64,000 bases of DNA from DATKDF01 sp963752045 (GTDB taxonomy: Bacteria > Acidobacteriota > Vicinamibacteria > Vicinamibacterales > SCN-69-37). The position numbers and the translations under genes are program-made. The stretch is taken from assembly GCA_963752045.1 (NCBI GenBank), contig CAVVWN010000014.1, forward strand, positions 62,001 to 126,000, given 5' to 3'. Positions 53,308 to 63,363 of this stretch are shown one piece after another. Positions within the stretch are counted from its first letter, which is position 1. The number at the start of each line of letters is the position of its first letter. The notes below the pieces were generated by a model. It saw only the letters and a program-made list of their open reading frames with translations, did not search any database and had not been told where the DNA came from.

Positions 53308-56300
53308 ATGTCATCCGTCCGTATTTCGCGTGAGCGCAGCTGGCTTCTGGTGGTCGGACTCGGTATTTTCCTGCTGGCCTCGGTGGCCACCCCGGCCCAG
53401 CAGTGGGTGACGGGCACGCGGGACCCGGGTCAGACGCAGGACGAAGAATTCGCGAAGCTCTACGCCGAGTGGACCGGAGAGCCGCAGTTCGGCAGCCCGC
53501 TCGTCGACCACCTCCCGCTGGCGCCCGGTATTCCGACGCCGAAGGACGTGCTCGGGTATTACATCGGCGCGCCGGCCACGCTCACTTACTACGCCGACAT
53601 CCTGCGGTACTACCGCGCGCTCGCGGACGCTTCACCGCGCGTGCACGTCGAGACGATCGGTCGCTCCGACGAGGACCGCGAGCTGGTGGTCGTCTGGATC
53701 TCCTCCGAGGAGAACATCCTGAACCTGCAGCAGAACCGCGACAGGCTCGCGAGGATTGCCGACCCCCGAGGGCTGTCTGATGCGGAGGTCCAGGATCTCA
53801 TCCGGACGACGAAGCCGCAGTACCACCTGATGGGCGGCCTCCACAGCGGCGAGACTGGACCGTCGGAGATGCTGATGGAGCTGGCCTACCGGCTGACGGT
53901 CGAGACGTCGCCCTTCATCAGCCAGATTCGCGACAACGTGTACGTGTCGATCACGCCGGTCGCCGATGCCGACGGCCGCGATCGCAACGTGGACGCGTTC
54001 TACTGCACGCAGGAGTTGCGCGAGCAGGCCGGCCCCGGCGGCCGAGGCCAGGCGGCCGGGGGCGGCGGAGGCCGCGGCGGCGGAGGCGGGCCGAGCTGCC
54101 CTCTGCCGTATTGGGGCAAGTACGTCTATCACGACAACAACCGCGACATTAACCTCTCGCAGGTGCAGATGCGCGCGATTACCGACTGGTACTTCACCGC
54201 GCATCCGCCGATCATGCACGACCTGCACGAGTCGCTCGCCCTGCTCTACACCTACAGCGGCGGGCCACCGCAGAACCCGAACCTCGACCCGCTGCTCTTC
54301 TCGGAGCTGCCGTTCTTCTCGAACTGGGAAATGGCGCAGATGGCCAAGTGGGGCATGCCGGGGGTGTACACGCACGCGTTCATGGACGGCTGGTCGCCGG
54401 GATATCTGGGTTCGGTGGCCTACAACCACAACGGCATGATGCGCATGTACGAGACGCAGTCGGGCCGTGAGCCCGCGCCGGCACCGGCGGCCGGTCGCGG
54501 CGGCCGTGGTGAGGGCGGCGGGCGCGGTGAAGGTGCCGCGCGGGGAGAGGGCGCTGGACGCGGCGGGGAACCGCCGGCGGCGGCCGGCGGCCGTGGCGCC
54601 GGACGCGGGCAGCCGGCAGCGCAAGCCGGTGGACGCGGCGCGGGCCGTGGCGCGCCGGCCCAGGCCGGCCGTGGCGGCGGGGGACGCGGCGGCGGCGTTC
54701 CGACCGGACGCGGCGGTGGGCAGAACCGTGAGTGGTACCGCGGCATCCCGATTCCCGAGGGCATGCCGGCGAACTTCACGCGACGCAACAACACGAACTA
54801 CATGCAGACGGCCGTGCTCTCCGCCCTGCAGCTCACGTCGATGTTCCCGAACCTCGTCGTCGAGAACTTCTACGTGAAGACACGCAACTCCATGCGCGCC
54901 GGCGTGGACGGGCCGCCGCATGCCTACGTCATTCCGGTGCAGCGCGACATGACGAGGCCGGCCGAACTCGTGCGCATCCTGCGCGCGCAGGGCATCGAGG
55001 TCGGCCGCACGACGGCCGAGGTGAAGGTGGGCGACGACACGTTCCCGACCGGCTCCTACATCGTCAAGGCCGGGCAGCCGTACTGGCGCCTCGCCAAGAA
55101 CCTGCTCGAGAAGCAGGATTATCCCGATCCGGCACTCCGCACCTACGACGACAGCGGCTGGACGATGGGCCATGCGTTCAACGTGGAGGTCAAGGAGATT
55201 CGGGACGAGTCGATCCTCGAGGCACGGTCTACCCTCGTCACTGACGACACGCTGCAAGGCCGGATCGTCGCCGGCGCGGCGAACCGACCGACGGCGACGG
55301 CCGCCCTGGCCGTGGCCCACTACGGCTCGAACAACATGATCGCGTTCCGGTATCGGCTGAAGGACGTGCCGATGCAGGTTGCTGACGCTTCTTTCGAAGC
55401 GAACGGCGTCATGTTCCCGGCCGGGTCGTTCGTGATCACCGATACGGCCGTGATTCCGGCTGCGAGCGAAGTCGTCGTTTCGCTCGGCCTGACCGGCGCC
55501 TCACTCGCAGAGGTGCCTGACGTCGCCATGCACGACGCCGACGTCCCGCGGGTGGCGATCTACTCGCAGTGGAGCGGCACGCAGGAACTGGGCTGGTACC
55601 GTCATGCGTTCGATCAGTTCGGCATTCCGTACGACCTCATCTACAAGGAGCGCGTGGCGGCGGGCAATCTCGAGGGCGACTACGACGTGATTGTCCTGGC
55701 GATGCAGAACCTCGGCCGCAGCCAGGTGATGGCCGAACCGGCTGCAACTCCGACGCCGTATCTGAAGAGCGACAAGTACAAGTTCATGGGGATGTACGGC
55801 GAGACGCCGGATACGTCAGGCGGCTTCGGCGAGGCCGGCGTCAGGGCGTTCGAGCAGTTCTTCGAGGCCGGCGGTACGCTCATCGCGGCCGGAAGCGCCG
55901 TGCGGTTCCCGATCGAGTTCGGCTTCGCGCGCTCGGTCGACACCGAGTCGGTGCAGGGCCTGAACGCGCAGAAGCCGCTCATCCAGGCCGAGATCCGGCG
56001 ACCCGATCACCCGGTGTTCTACGGTTACGAGAACACCATCATCCCGGTGAAGTTCGGGCAGGGTCAGTCCGTCTTCCGGGTCGGCGTCGCCGACGAAGAC
56101 AAGGTGCTCGTGCGATTCGTGGGTGGTGACGACTCGGTGCTGAGCGGCCTGGCCGAAGGCGCCGACGCGCTCGCCGCGAAGCCCTTCGCCGTCGACATCC
56201 CCGAAGCCTACCGCGGCAAGGGGCGGGTCATCCTCTTCGCAAACAACCCGGTGTACCGCTGGCAGAACCACGGCGAGTTCAACATGGTGTTCAACGCGAT

Positions 56301-56322
56301 CGTGAACTGGAACGATCGGTAG
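53308..56322 (+). CDS. secreted M14 zinc carboxypeptidase-like protein, GATase-like tail
   Basis: A 1004-residue exported protein. Signal peptide 1-31 (LLVVGLGIFLLASVATPAQQ). M14 domain about 90-420 with zinc motif LHSGET (H179, E182) and MHDLHESLALLYTY. Two Gly/Arg-rich inserts lie at about 240-265 and 390-475, the second made of GRG/GEG runs (54475-54725). The C-terminal third (about 755-1004) looks like a glutamine-amidotransferase-like fold (LGWYRHAFDQFGIPYDLIYKE). It should cut peptides outside the cytoplasm. ATG 53308 has AAGGAG 7 nt upstream. Confidence 0.84.
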   Translation: MSSVRISRERSWLLVVGLGIFLLASVATPAQQWVTGTRDPGQTQDEEFAKLYAEWTGEPQFGSPLVDHLPLAPGIPTPKDVLGYYIGAPATLTYYADILRYYRALADASPRVHVETIGRSDEDRELVVVWISSEENILNLQQNRDRLARIADPRGLSDAEVQDLIRTTKPQYHLMGGLHSGETGPSEMLMELAYRLTVETSPFISQIRDNVYVSITPVADADGRDRNVDAFYCTQELREQAGPGGRGQAAGGGGGRGGGGGPSCPLPYWGKYVYHDNNRDINLSQVQMRAITDWYFTAHPPIMHDLHESLALLYTYSGGPPQNPNLDPLLFSELPFFSNWEMAQMAKWGMPGVYTHAFMDGWSPGYLGSVAYNHNGMMRMYETQSGREPAPAPAAGRGGRGEGGGRGEGAARGEGAGRGGEPPAAAGGRGAGRGQPAAQAGGRGAGRGAPAQAGRGGGGRGGGVPTGRGGGQNREWYRGIPIPEGMPANFTRRNNTNYMQTAVLSALQLTSMFPNLVVENFYVKTRNSMRAGVDGPPHAYVIPVQRDMTRPAELVRILRAQGIEVGRTTAEVKVGDDTFPTGSYIVKAGQPYWRLAKNLLEKQDYPDPALRTYDDSGWTMGHAFNVEVKEIRDESILEARSTLVTDDTLQGRIVAGAANRPTATAALAVAHYGSNNMIAFRYRLKDVPMQVADASFEANGVMFPAGSFVITDTAVIPAASEVVVSLGLTGASLAEVPDVAMHDADVPRVAIYSQWSGTQELGWYRHAFDQFGIPYDLIYKERVAAGNLEGDYDVIVLAMQNLGRSQVMAEPAATPTPYLKSDKYKFMGMYGETPDTSGGFGEAGVRAFEQFFEAGGTLIAAGSAVRFPIEFGFARSVDTESVQGLNAQKPLIQAEIRRPDHPVFYGYENTIIPVKFGQGQSVFRVGVADEDKVLVRFVGGDDSVLSGLAEGADALAAKPFAVDIPEAYRGKGRVILFANNPVYRWQNHGEFNMVFNAIVNWNDR

Positions 56323-56328
56323 GACGAC

Positions 56329-56645
56329 GGGTTACGACAGGTTACGACAGGTACGACAGGTTACGACAGGTACGACAGGTACGACAGGTACGACGGGTAC
56401 GACGAACGCGCTATCGCTGGTCGGCATCTCTGACCAAGGAATGCTGATCCGACTGCAGGTTCCTCGTACCCGTCGTACCTGTCGTACCCGTCGTACCTGT
56501 CGTACTGTCGTACCGTCGTACCTGTCGTACCCGTCGTGACCTGTCGTACCGTCGTACCTGTCGTACCCGTCGTGACCTGTCGTACCCGTCGTACCTGTCG
56601 TACCCGTCGTGACCTGTCGTGGCCTGTCGTGACCCGTCGCGACCC
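56329..56645. repeat. large opposed arrays of a 9-10 bp unit (TACGACAGG)
   Basis: The gap between the M14 gene and osmC is filled by about eight copies of ttacgacagg/tacgacagg (56329-56405). A unique core follows (56406-56463), then about 19 copies in the opposite orientation, gtacctgtc/gtcgtaccc (56464-56645). The two sides can pair into a hairpin of about 75 bp, leaving a longer right arm. The genes converge, and osmC ends within a few nt of the array. Confidence 0.92.
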
Positions 56646-56650
56646 GTCGT

Positions 56651-57046
56651 CTACTTCCTGATCTCGAACGTCGTCGTGAGCTCCATGTCCCTGCGCAGGC
56701 TGTTTGACACCGAACAGTACTTCTCGCGGGACAGTTGGATCGCGCGCTCGACGACGTGGGGCTCGACGTCGCCGGTGATGGCGAAGTGGAGCTTCATCGA
56801 CAGATAGCAGCGCGGCGGTTCCGGCGCGCGCTCGGTGTCGATGGTCACCTTGAGCGCGCGCAGGTCGTGCCGGCCCTTGGTGAGCACGTGGACCACGTCC
56901 ATGCCCATGCAGGCCATCTGCGCGTAGGCCACCGTCATCATCGGTGACAGCGTGCCGGCGGTCGAACTGTGAAGCTCCAGTGGAGCCTCACCTTCGCCGC
57001 TTCGGAACTTCATGTCCCCGATCCAGTCCATCGTGTACGTCGCCAT
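56651..57046 (-). CDS. OsmC/Ohr-family redox protein
   Basis: A 131-residue OsmC-fold protein, as dimer able to reduce organic or peptide hydroperoxides. The two redox cysteines are in AQMACMGMDVVHVL (about C46) and KYCSVSNSL (about C110), at the usual spacing. ATG 57046 follows AGGGATT. The family also includes YhfA-like proteins of unknown function, closest to this spacing. Confidence 0.86.
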   Translation of the reverse strand: MATYTMDWIGDMKFRSGEGEAPLELHSSTAGTLSPMMTVAYAQMACMGMDVVHVLTKGRHDLRALKVTIDTERAPEPPRCYLSMKLHFAITGDVEPHVVERAIQLSREKYCSVSNSLRRDMELTTTFEIRK

Positions 57047-57084
57047 GGAATCCCTGCCTCGTTTTCATTCGCCCTGCCGGACGG

Positions 57085-58869
57085 CTACGGCTCGTCCACG
57101 CCGCCGGCGCGGGCCCGGTGTTCGACAATCGCGGAGTACGGCAGCACCCGGACCAGTTCGTCAGGGGTCGTCAGGCCCGCGCGGAGACGACCGAGTGCGT
57201 CCTCGGCCATGCCGACCGACGTCCGCCGCGCGCTGCGGCGAAGCACGTCGTACGGGGCGCGCCGCGCCACGAGCATCAGATCGTGATCATCAGGCACCCA
57301 GATGTCGGCCACGAGCAGGCGCCCGCGGTAGCCGGTGAACTCACACGCCGGACACCCGGCGCCCCGATAGAACACCAGCCCTTCGGCGGCGCCACCGAGA
57401 AGCTCGTCGACCGCCGGACCCGAGCCGGCCACCGGCTCCCGGCACGACGAGCATATCCTGCGCGCCAGCCGCTGCGACAGAACCCCGACGAGCGACGTGG
57501 CGACGAGCGACGGTTGGACGTCGAGATCGAGCAGCCGCGGCACGGCGGCAACCGCCGTGTTGGTGTGCAGCGTGCTCAACAGCAAGTGCCCGGTCTGCGC
57601 GGCGCGAAACGCCATGTTCGCCGTCTCGGCATCGCGAATCTCTCCCACCATGATGACCTCGGGATCGTGGCGCAGAAACGCGCGCAGGTAGCCCGCAAAC
57701 GTGTTGCCGATCTCCGGGTTCACCTCCGACTGGCTGAGTCCGTCGTAGACGTACTCGACCGGGTCTTCGGCCGTCAGGATGCGGATCTCCGGCCGATTGA
57801 GCCGCATGAGACACGAATAGAGCGTCGTGGACTTGCCCGACCCGGTCGGCCCCGTCACGAGGAAGATCCCGGTCGTGCGGCGCAGGATCGCCGCCAGTCG
57901 CTCGGCCACGAGCGGCGACAGGTCGAGGTCCGAAAGCGCCCTCGGCGCCCGCGAGCGGTCGAGGAGCCGAATGACGACGGACTCGCCTGAATGACTGGGA
58001 ACGACCGATACGCGAAGGTCGACGATACCGAGCGCGCGACCGCGCTCGACGCGCAGCTGAAAACTGCCGTCCTGGGGCCGCCGCCGCTCGGCGATGTCCA
58101 GAGCCGCGAGCACTTTGACCCGCGACACCACTTCCTTCGCATGCCGGTCGAGGCCTTCCTGGAGGCTGCCGAGCGACGGACGCCTGAGGACGCCGTCCAC
58201 GCGAAGGCGGAGCGACACCCCGGACGCAAGCATCTCGAGATGGATGTCGCTCGCGTCCCGTTCGAGCGCAAGTCCGAGCACCTGGCGAAACAGCACGTCG
58301 CCGCGGTGACCGCTTCCATCGACTCCGGCCGGCGACCGGCCCGGGATGCCCGCCGCAGCCTCGGGAACCGCCGATGCCGCAGACGAAGAACGGCCGATGG
58401 TCTCGCCTCGAGACGATTCGCCGTCGTACAGCCGGCGCGAGGCCCGGAGGATGGCTGAGGCCGGCGCGGTCACCACGGCGATCGACATTCCGGTGAGGCG
58501 GGCCAGTTCCTCGGTCGAGTGTCGGGCACCCGGGTCGGCGATGGCTACCGTGAGCGTTCCACCGGAAGCGGCCACGGGTACGAGCTCGTGCCGTCGTGCG
58601 TAGCTCCGGCTGATGACCCTCACGAGCGAGGCATCGATGGCCGTCGATTCGAGGTCGACGCACTCGACGCCAAACTGGCGCGAGAGTGCCTCATGAAGCG
58701 TCTCGTCGCTGATGTAGTCCAGGCGCACCAGGGTGCGGCCGAGCGGCAGGCCGAGCGTCCGCTGCTCGGCGAGCGCGTGGTCGAGCTGCCGTGAATCGAT
58801 GGCACCACTCGCGCGAAGGATCTCTCCGAGCCTGGGAGGAGGGGAGGCGGTCGGACCCGGCAACAGCAT
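57085..58869 (-). CDS. PilB/GspE-type secretion or pilus ATPase
   Basis: A 594-residue AAA-type ATPase powering type IV pilus extension or type II secretion. N-terminal MshEN-like domain about 12-150 (RLGEILRASGAIDSRQLDHALAEQ). Then Walker A GPTGSGKS near 339-346, the Asp box ILTAEDPVEYVYDGLSQSEVN, His box LLLSTLHTNTAVAAV and the zinc pairs CSSC and CPAC (about 460 and 500). A 35-residue Ser/Ala/Gly-rich linker (about 155-190) separates the domains. No other pil/gsp gene is adjacent, so the system it serves is unknown. Confidence 0.88.
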   Translation of the reverse strand: MLLPGPTASPPPRLGEILRASGAIDSRQLDHALAEQRTLGLPLGRTLVRLDYISDETLHEALSRQFGVECVDLESTAIDASLVRVISRSYARRHELVPVAASGGTLTVAIADPGARHSTEELARLTGMSIAVVTAPASAILRASRRLYDGESSRGETIGRSSSAASAVPEAAAGIPGRSPAGVDGSGHRGDVLFRQVLGLALERDASDIHLEMLASGVSLRLRVDGVLRRPSLGSLQEGLDRHAKEVVSRVKVLAALDIAERRRPQDGSFQLRVERGRALGIVDLRVSVVPSHSGESVVIRLLDRSRAPRALSDLDLSPLVAERLAAILRRTTGIFLVTGPTGSGKSTTLYSCLMRLNRPEIRILTAEDPVEYVYDGLSQSEVNPEIGNTFAGYLRAFLRHDPEVIMVGEIRDAETANMAFRAAQTGHLLLSTLHTNTAVAAVPRLLDLDVQPSLVATSLVGVLSQRLARRICSSCREPVAGSGPAVDELLGGAAEGLVFYRGAGCPACEFTGYRGRLLVADIWVPDDHDLMLVARRAPYDVLRRSARRTSVGMAEDALGRLRAGLTTPDELVRVLPYSAIVEHRARAGGVDEP

Positions 58870-59075
58870 GTCTCGGCCTGTTCAAGATCCGGTCCGGGCG
58901 ACCCTGGTCCGTCGGCCGCGCCAAATGGCGCATGCGCGTCCAGGTAATCGCAGAATCTCACACGTCACCCGCGCCGTCGGCAGGCAGGATCTCCGGACAC
59001 TCAGCCGGAAGGGGGTCGAACGCGGTCTACGGGAACATTGCCTACATTGTGAACGTCTTACGCTCTGGCGCGACG

Positions 59076-59414
59076 ATGCGAAACCAGCCCCCCTACCTGG
59101 GTGAGTTCGAGCAACTGCTGCTCCTCTGCGTCCTGCAGTGCGGTGACGACGCGTACGCGGTGCCCGTCCGACACACGCTCTTCGAACGGACCGGGCGCCG
59201 CGCGTCACGGGGCGCGGTCCACACCTCGCTCGAACGGCTCGAAGGCAAGGGACTCGTGACGTCGCGGATCGGCGCCGCGCTGGCCGTGCGCGGGGGAAGA
59301 CCCCGACGCTACTACTCGCTCACCGCCGACGGACTGGCCGCGCTGCGTGCGGCACGGACGGCGCTCCTGACACTTTCAAGCGGTCTCGAGTCGCTGCTCG
59401 ACAGGCACCCATGA
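59076..59414 (+). CDS. PadR-family transcriptional regulator
   Basis: A 112-residue winged-helix protein (YLGEFEQLLLLCVLQCGDDAYAVPVRHTLFERTGRRASRGAVHTSLERLEGKGLV, RRYYSLTADGLAALRAARTAL) matching the short PadR form. In Acidobacteria a PadR gene regularly precedes an ADOP permease gene; here the stop overlaps the permease ATG (ATGA), so they are co-translated. TACATT at 59043-59048 is a likely -10. ATG 59076 was chosen because MRNQPPYLGEFEQ begins the domain. Confidence 0.86.
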   Translation: MRNQPPYLGEFEQLLLLCVLQCGDDAYAVPVRHTLFERTGRRASRGAVHTSLERLEGKGLVTSRIGAALAVRGGRPRRYYSLTADGLAALRAARTALLTLSSGLESLLDRHP

Positions 59415-62099
59415 ACCTCCACCAGCCACCGCCCAGTCCGCCCCGTTGGGCCGAACGGGTGGCCCGGCTGGCCGTCGGCCGCGCGATCTGGGAGAACGGC
59501 GTTGGCGGCGACCTGACGGAAGAGTTCGCCGCGACGGTCGAATCGCTCGGACACGAGCGCGCGCGGTGGTGGTACCGACGACAGGCGGCCGAGCTCGTCG
59601 GCGATCGGATTCTGGCACTGATACGAGCGGCCGGCCCCGCTTCACTCCGAGCGATCAGGCCCAAGGGAGACCCGCACATGCGTTCGCTTCTCGGCGAGTT
59701 CACACCCGCCATTCGCTCACTGCTGCGCCAGCCACTCGTCACGGGCGTGATCGTGCTCACGCTTGCCATCGGGCTCGGCACGAACGCGGCGGTGCTGGGC
59801 ATGGTCGATGCGCTGGTGCTCCGGCCGTTTCCGTTCCAGGACGTCGACGAGATCGTGATGTTCGCCGAGAATTCCGCGGAAGACTGGTACCCGCAGTACG
59901 AAGTGGCGCCCGCCAACTTCCGCGAGTGGCGCGACGAGGCACGGTCGTTCACGTCGATGGCCGCCTTCAGCGATGACGCGGTGAACCTGGCCGGCCCCGA
60001 CGGGGCGGAGCGAGTGAGCGCCACGATCGTCTCGGGAGATTTCTTCACCGTGCTCGGGATCGGCCCCGCCCTGGGCAGGCTGGTCACCGGGCAGGACGAA
60101 CCAGCCGGCAGCCATCATCAGGTGGTGATCAGCGACGGCCTGTGGCAGCGGCGGTTCGCCGGATCTCACGGAGTGCTCGGCCAGACGATTCGCATCGACG
60201 GCGAGCCGTTCACCATCGTGGGCGTGGCGCCGCCGGGTTTTGATTTCCCGACCGGGTCGGACGTCTGGACGCCGCTCGGGTTCTCCGAGGAGGAATGGGA
60301 GGAGCGCCGGGCGCACTTCCTGACGGTCATCGCCCGCCTGAAGCCCGGTGTCGCCTTCGAACAGGCGGCGGCCGAGATGACGGCGATCTACGGCCGCCAG
60401 AAGCAGGCGTATCCTGACGACACGCGCGACCGCAATCTGGTGACGCGCACGTTCGTGGGCGGCATGATCGACATCGGCCTGCCGCCGATCCTCGGCCTCT
60501 GGCAGGCCGCCGCGATCTTCGTCCTCCTCATCGGATGCGCCAACGTGGCCAACCTGCTGCTCGCGCGTGGCACCGCGCGGCGGCGCGAGCTGGCCGTGCG
60601 CGTGGCGATTGGCGCGAGCCGCGCGCGGCTCGTCCGGCACCTGCTCGTCGAGAGCCTGGTGCTGTCGCTCGTGGCGACGCCGGCCGCGCTCGTCGTGGCG
60701 GCCGTGACGTTCGGCATGGTCCGCGGCGCGATGCCGCCCGAGCTCGTGCGCTACGTCGCCGGCTGGATGGAGATGGGTGTCGACCTTCGCCTGGCGCTCG
60801 TCACGCTCGTGGCTGCCGGATGCACGTCCGTCCTTTTCGGCCTGCTGCCGGCGCTGCACGCCTCGAAGCCCGATCTGGGCAGCACGCTCAAGGACGGCGG
60901 CCGGTCGATGAGCGGCTCGCGCCAGTGGCTGCGCCGCGGACTGGTCGTGGCCCAGCTCGCACTGGCGCTGCCGCTGCTCGTGGCGTCCGGCATGTCCGCG
61001 CTCGGCGCGCAGCGCTTCGCCAGCGGACCGCAGGGCTACGACCCCGAGGGCGCGATGCGCCTTCGCCTCGTCCTGCCCGAATCGGACTATCCGGACGCCG
61101 AGTCACGGCGCCTTGTCGCCCGCCGGCTGCTCGACGAGGCCAGCCGCTTGCCCGGCGTCGAGGCGGCCGCCCTCGCGTCAGTGGTGCCGTCGAGCACGTC
61201 GAACCAGCGACGCGATTCTGTCGATCGACGGCCGGCCCGTCGATCCCGAGCGGTCGCTCCCGTCCGTGAACTATCGGGCCGTCTCTCCAGGCTACTTTCA
61301 GGTGATGCGGATTCCGGTGCTGGAAGGCCGCGCGATCGAGGTTGCCGATCGCGACGCGACCGAGCCCGTGGCGGTCATCTCGCGCTCGATGGCGGACCGA
61401 TTCTGGCCGGGCGAGTCGGCCATCGGCAGGCGCATCAAGCTCGGCGAAGCCGAGTCGCCATGGCGGACCGTGGTCGGCATTACCGGCGACACGATTGACG
61501 ACTGGTTCTCGTCGCGCAACAGCCCGACGGCGTACGTCCCCGTGGAGCAGGCGCCGACGTCGCTCGTCAACCTGGTGCTGCGGTCGAGCGCCGACCCGGC
61601 CCTGCTGGCCGAGCCGGCCCGTCAACTGGTCGCGAGGATCGACCCCACACTCGCGCCGTTCGAAGTGACGACGATGACTGAAGCCGTGCGCGTCCGGACG
61701 ACGGGTATGCGGTTTGTCGGCAGCATCATGGCGGCGTTCGGCGTCATCGCGCTGGTGCTGGCGGCGATCGGGATCTACAGCGTGATGTCGTACTACGTCA
61801 CGCAGCGGCGGCAGGAAATCGGCATCCGGATGGCGCTAGGCGCGTCGGCGCGCGACGTGATGGTCAGCACGGCCGGCGGCGGCGGCCGCATGGCCATCAT
61901 CGGGATTGGGATCGGACTCGGGCTCGCGGCTCTCCTCGCGCGCCTGATGGAAAGCGCGCTCTTTGGCACGGTCTCCATCGACGCATGGCTCTTTGCCGCC
62001 ATCGCGGGACTTCTCGGCGGCGTCGCGATGCTGGCGAGCCTCATTCCCGCACGCCAGGCGGCACGAATCGACCCGGTGGTGGCGCTCAGGGCGGAGTGA
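59411..62099 (+). pseudogene. ADOP-type MacB/FtsX permease with a +1 frameshift
   Basis: As one gene about 895 residues. An N-terminal cytoplasmic ADOP extension (1-90) precedes LLRQPLVTGVIVLTLAIGLGTNAAVLGMVDALVL (TM1), the MacB_PCD domain, and three more helices in an FtsX block with VANLLLARGTARRRELAVRVAIGASR. At about 61200-61215 the frame goes off; the frame one base further restores AILSIDGRPVDPERSLP and a second MacB_PCD plus FtsX block ending at 62099. ADOP proteins lack their own ATPase. Single-base insertion is the simplest cause; real decay or an assembly error cannot be separated here. Confidence 0.84.
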
Positions 62100-62118
62100 C
62101 GGCGCCGGGCGGCGGACC

Positions 62119-62124
62119 TATAAT
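62119..62124 (+). promoter_or_regulatory. TATAAT promoter with leaderless-type start (M19 dipeptidase)
   Basis: A perfect TATAAT is 7 nt before ATG 62132. GTGACG 17 nt further upstream is a fair -35, the only gene of the set where one is seen. Transcription would begin at or next to the start codon. Confidence 0.55.
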
Positions 62125-62131
62125 CGTCCGT

Positions 62132-63352
62132 ATGCGAAAGCTCGTGATTCCGCTGACTCTCGTCATCGTCGCGGTGGCGAGCACGCTGATGCTCGCCGGG
62201 CAGGCCAGCCCGCAGGTCGATCGGGCGCGAAGGCTCCTGCGCGACGCACCGGTCTTTGACGGGCACAACGATTACCCGTGGCAGGTTCGTGAACGGGCGA
62301 ACGGCGACGTCGACGCGCTCGACCTCCGCGAGCGGCAGACCGATCTGATGACCGACTTCGTCCGGCTCGAAGCCGGCGGAGTGGGCGCGCAGTTCTGGTC
62401 GGTGTACGTGCCGTCGCCGCCGGCCGGCACGCCGCCAGCCGATTCGGTGACACAGGTGCTCGAGCAGATCGACATCGTCCACCGCATGGTGGCGAAGTAC
62501 CCGAACGACCTGGCCCTGGCGCTTTCGGCCGACGATGTGGAGCGGGCGCGGCACGACCGGAAGATCGCGTCACTCATCGGCATGGAGGGCGGGCACTCGA
62601 TCAACTCGTCGCTGGCAACGCTGCGGATGATGTACCGGCTCGGCGCCCGGTACATGACGCTCACCCACTCGCTCAACACGCCATGGGCCGACTCGGCAAC
62701 CGACACGCCGGAACACGACGGCCTCACGCCGTTCGGCGTCGAGGTCATCGGCGAGATGAACCGGCTCGGCATGCTGGTCGACCTCAGCCACACGTCTCCG
62801 GCCACGATGGCCGACGTACTCGATGTGACGCGCGCGCCCGTGATCTTCTCGCACTCGTCCGCCAAGGCACTCACGAACGTCCCGCGCAACGTCCCGGACG
62901 ACATCCTCCGGCGGTTGCCTGCGAACGGCGGCGTGGTGATGGTGACCTTCGTGCCGGGATTCGTCTCGCAGGAAGTGGCCGACTGGGGGTCCCGGGACAC
63001 CGCCGAGCGCCGGCGGCTCGAAGGTCAGGCCGGCACGGACGCGGCCGCCCTCGAGCGCGGCCTGACCGCCTGGCGGCAGGCCAATCCGACGCCCCGGGCT
63101 TCGATGCTCCAGGTGGCCGACCACATCGATCACATCCGGAAGGTCGCCGGCATCGACCACATCGGACTCGGCAGCGACTTCGACGGCATCACGAGCGTGC
63201 CGGTCGGACTCGAGGACGTCTCGACGTACCCGCTGCTCCTCGGTGAGCTCGTGAGCCGTGGCTATTCGGACGACGACATTCGCAAGATCACGTACCGCAA
63301 TGTACTGCGCGTTCTCAGGCAGGCCGAAGCGGTCGCACACCCGGCCCGGTAG
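62132..63352 (+). CDS. membrane dipeptidase (peptidase family M19)
   Basis: A 406-residue zinc dipeptidase with a signal peptide (1-29, VASTLMLAGQAS). Metal ligands are visible in DGHNDYPW (His, Asp), IGMEGGHSI (Glu), VDLSHTSPATM and PVIFSHSSAKAL (His pair). The C-terminal HIGLGSDFDGI carries the catalytic Asp. It cleaves dipeptides, likely in the periplasm, and fits the many other exported peptidases in this window. It lies 32 nt after the ADOP gene but has its own promoter. Confidence 0.93.
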   Translation: MRKLVIPLTLVIVAVASTLMLAGQASPQVDRARRLLRDAPVFDGHNDYPWQVRERANGDVDALDLRERQTDLMTDFVRLEAGGVGAQFWSVYVPSPPAGTPPADSVTQVLEQIDIVHRMVAKYPNDLALALSADDVERARHDRKIASLIGMEGGHSINSSLATLRMMYRLGARYMTLTHSLNTPWADSATDTPEHDGLTPFGVEVIGEMNRLGMLVDLSHTSPATMADVLDVTRAPVIFSHSSAKALTNVPRNVPDDILRRLPANGGVVMVTFVPGFVSQEVADWGSRDTAERRRLEGQAGTDAAALERGLTAWRQANPTPRASMLQVADHIDHIRKVAGIDHIGLGSDFDGITSVPVGLEDVSTYPLLLGELVSRGYSDDDIRKITYRNVLRVLRQAEAVAHPAR

Positions 63353-63363
63353 CGAAGGACACC

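Noticed and set aside
56329..56645. Possible CRISPR array
   Set aside because: Units are only 9-10 bp, directly adjacent without unique spacers, and occur in both orientations; no cas gene is nearby. The arrays at 11876-12115 and 31684-31820 fail for the same reasons.
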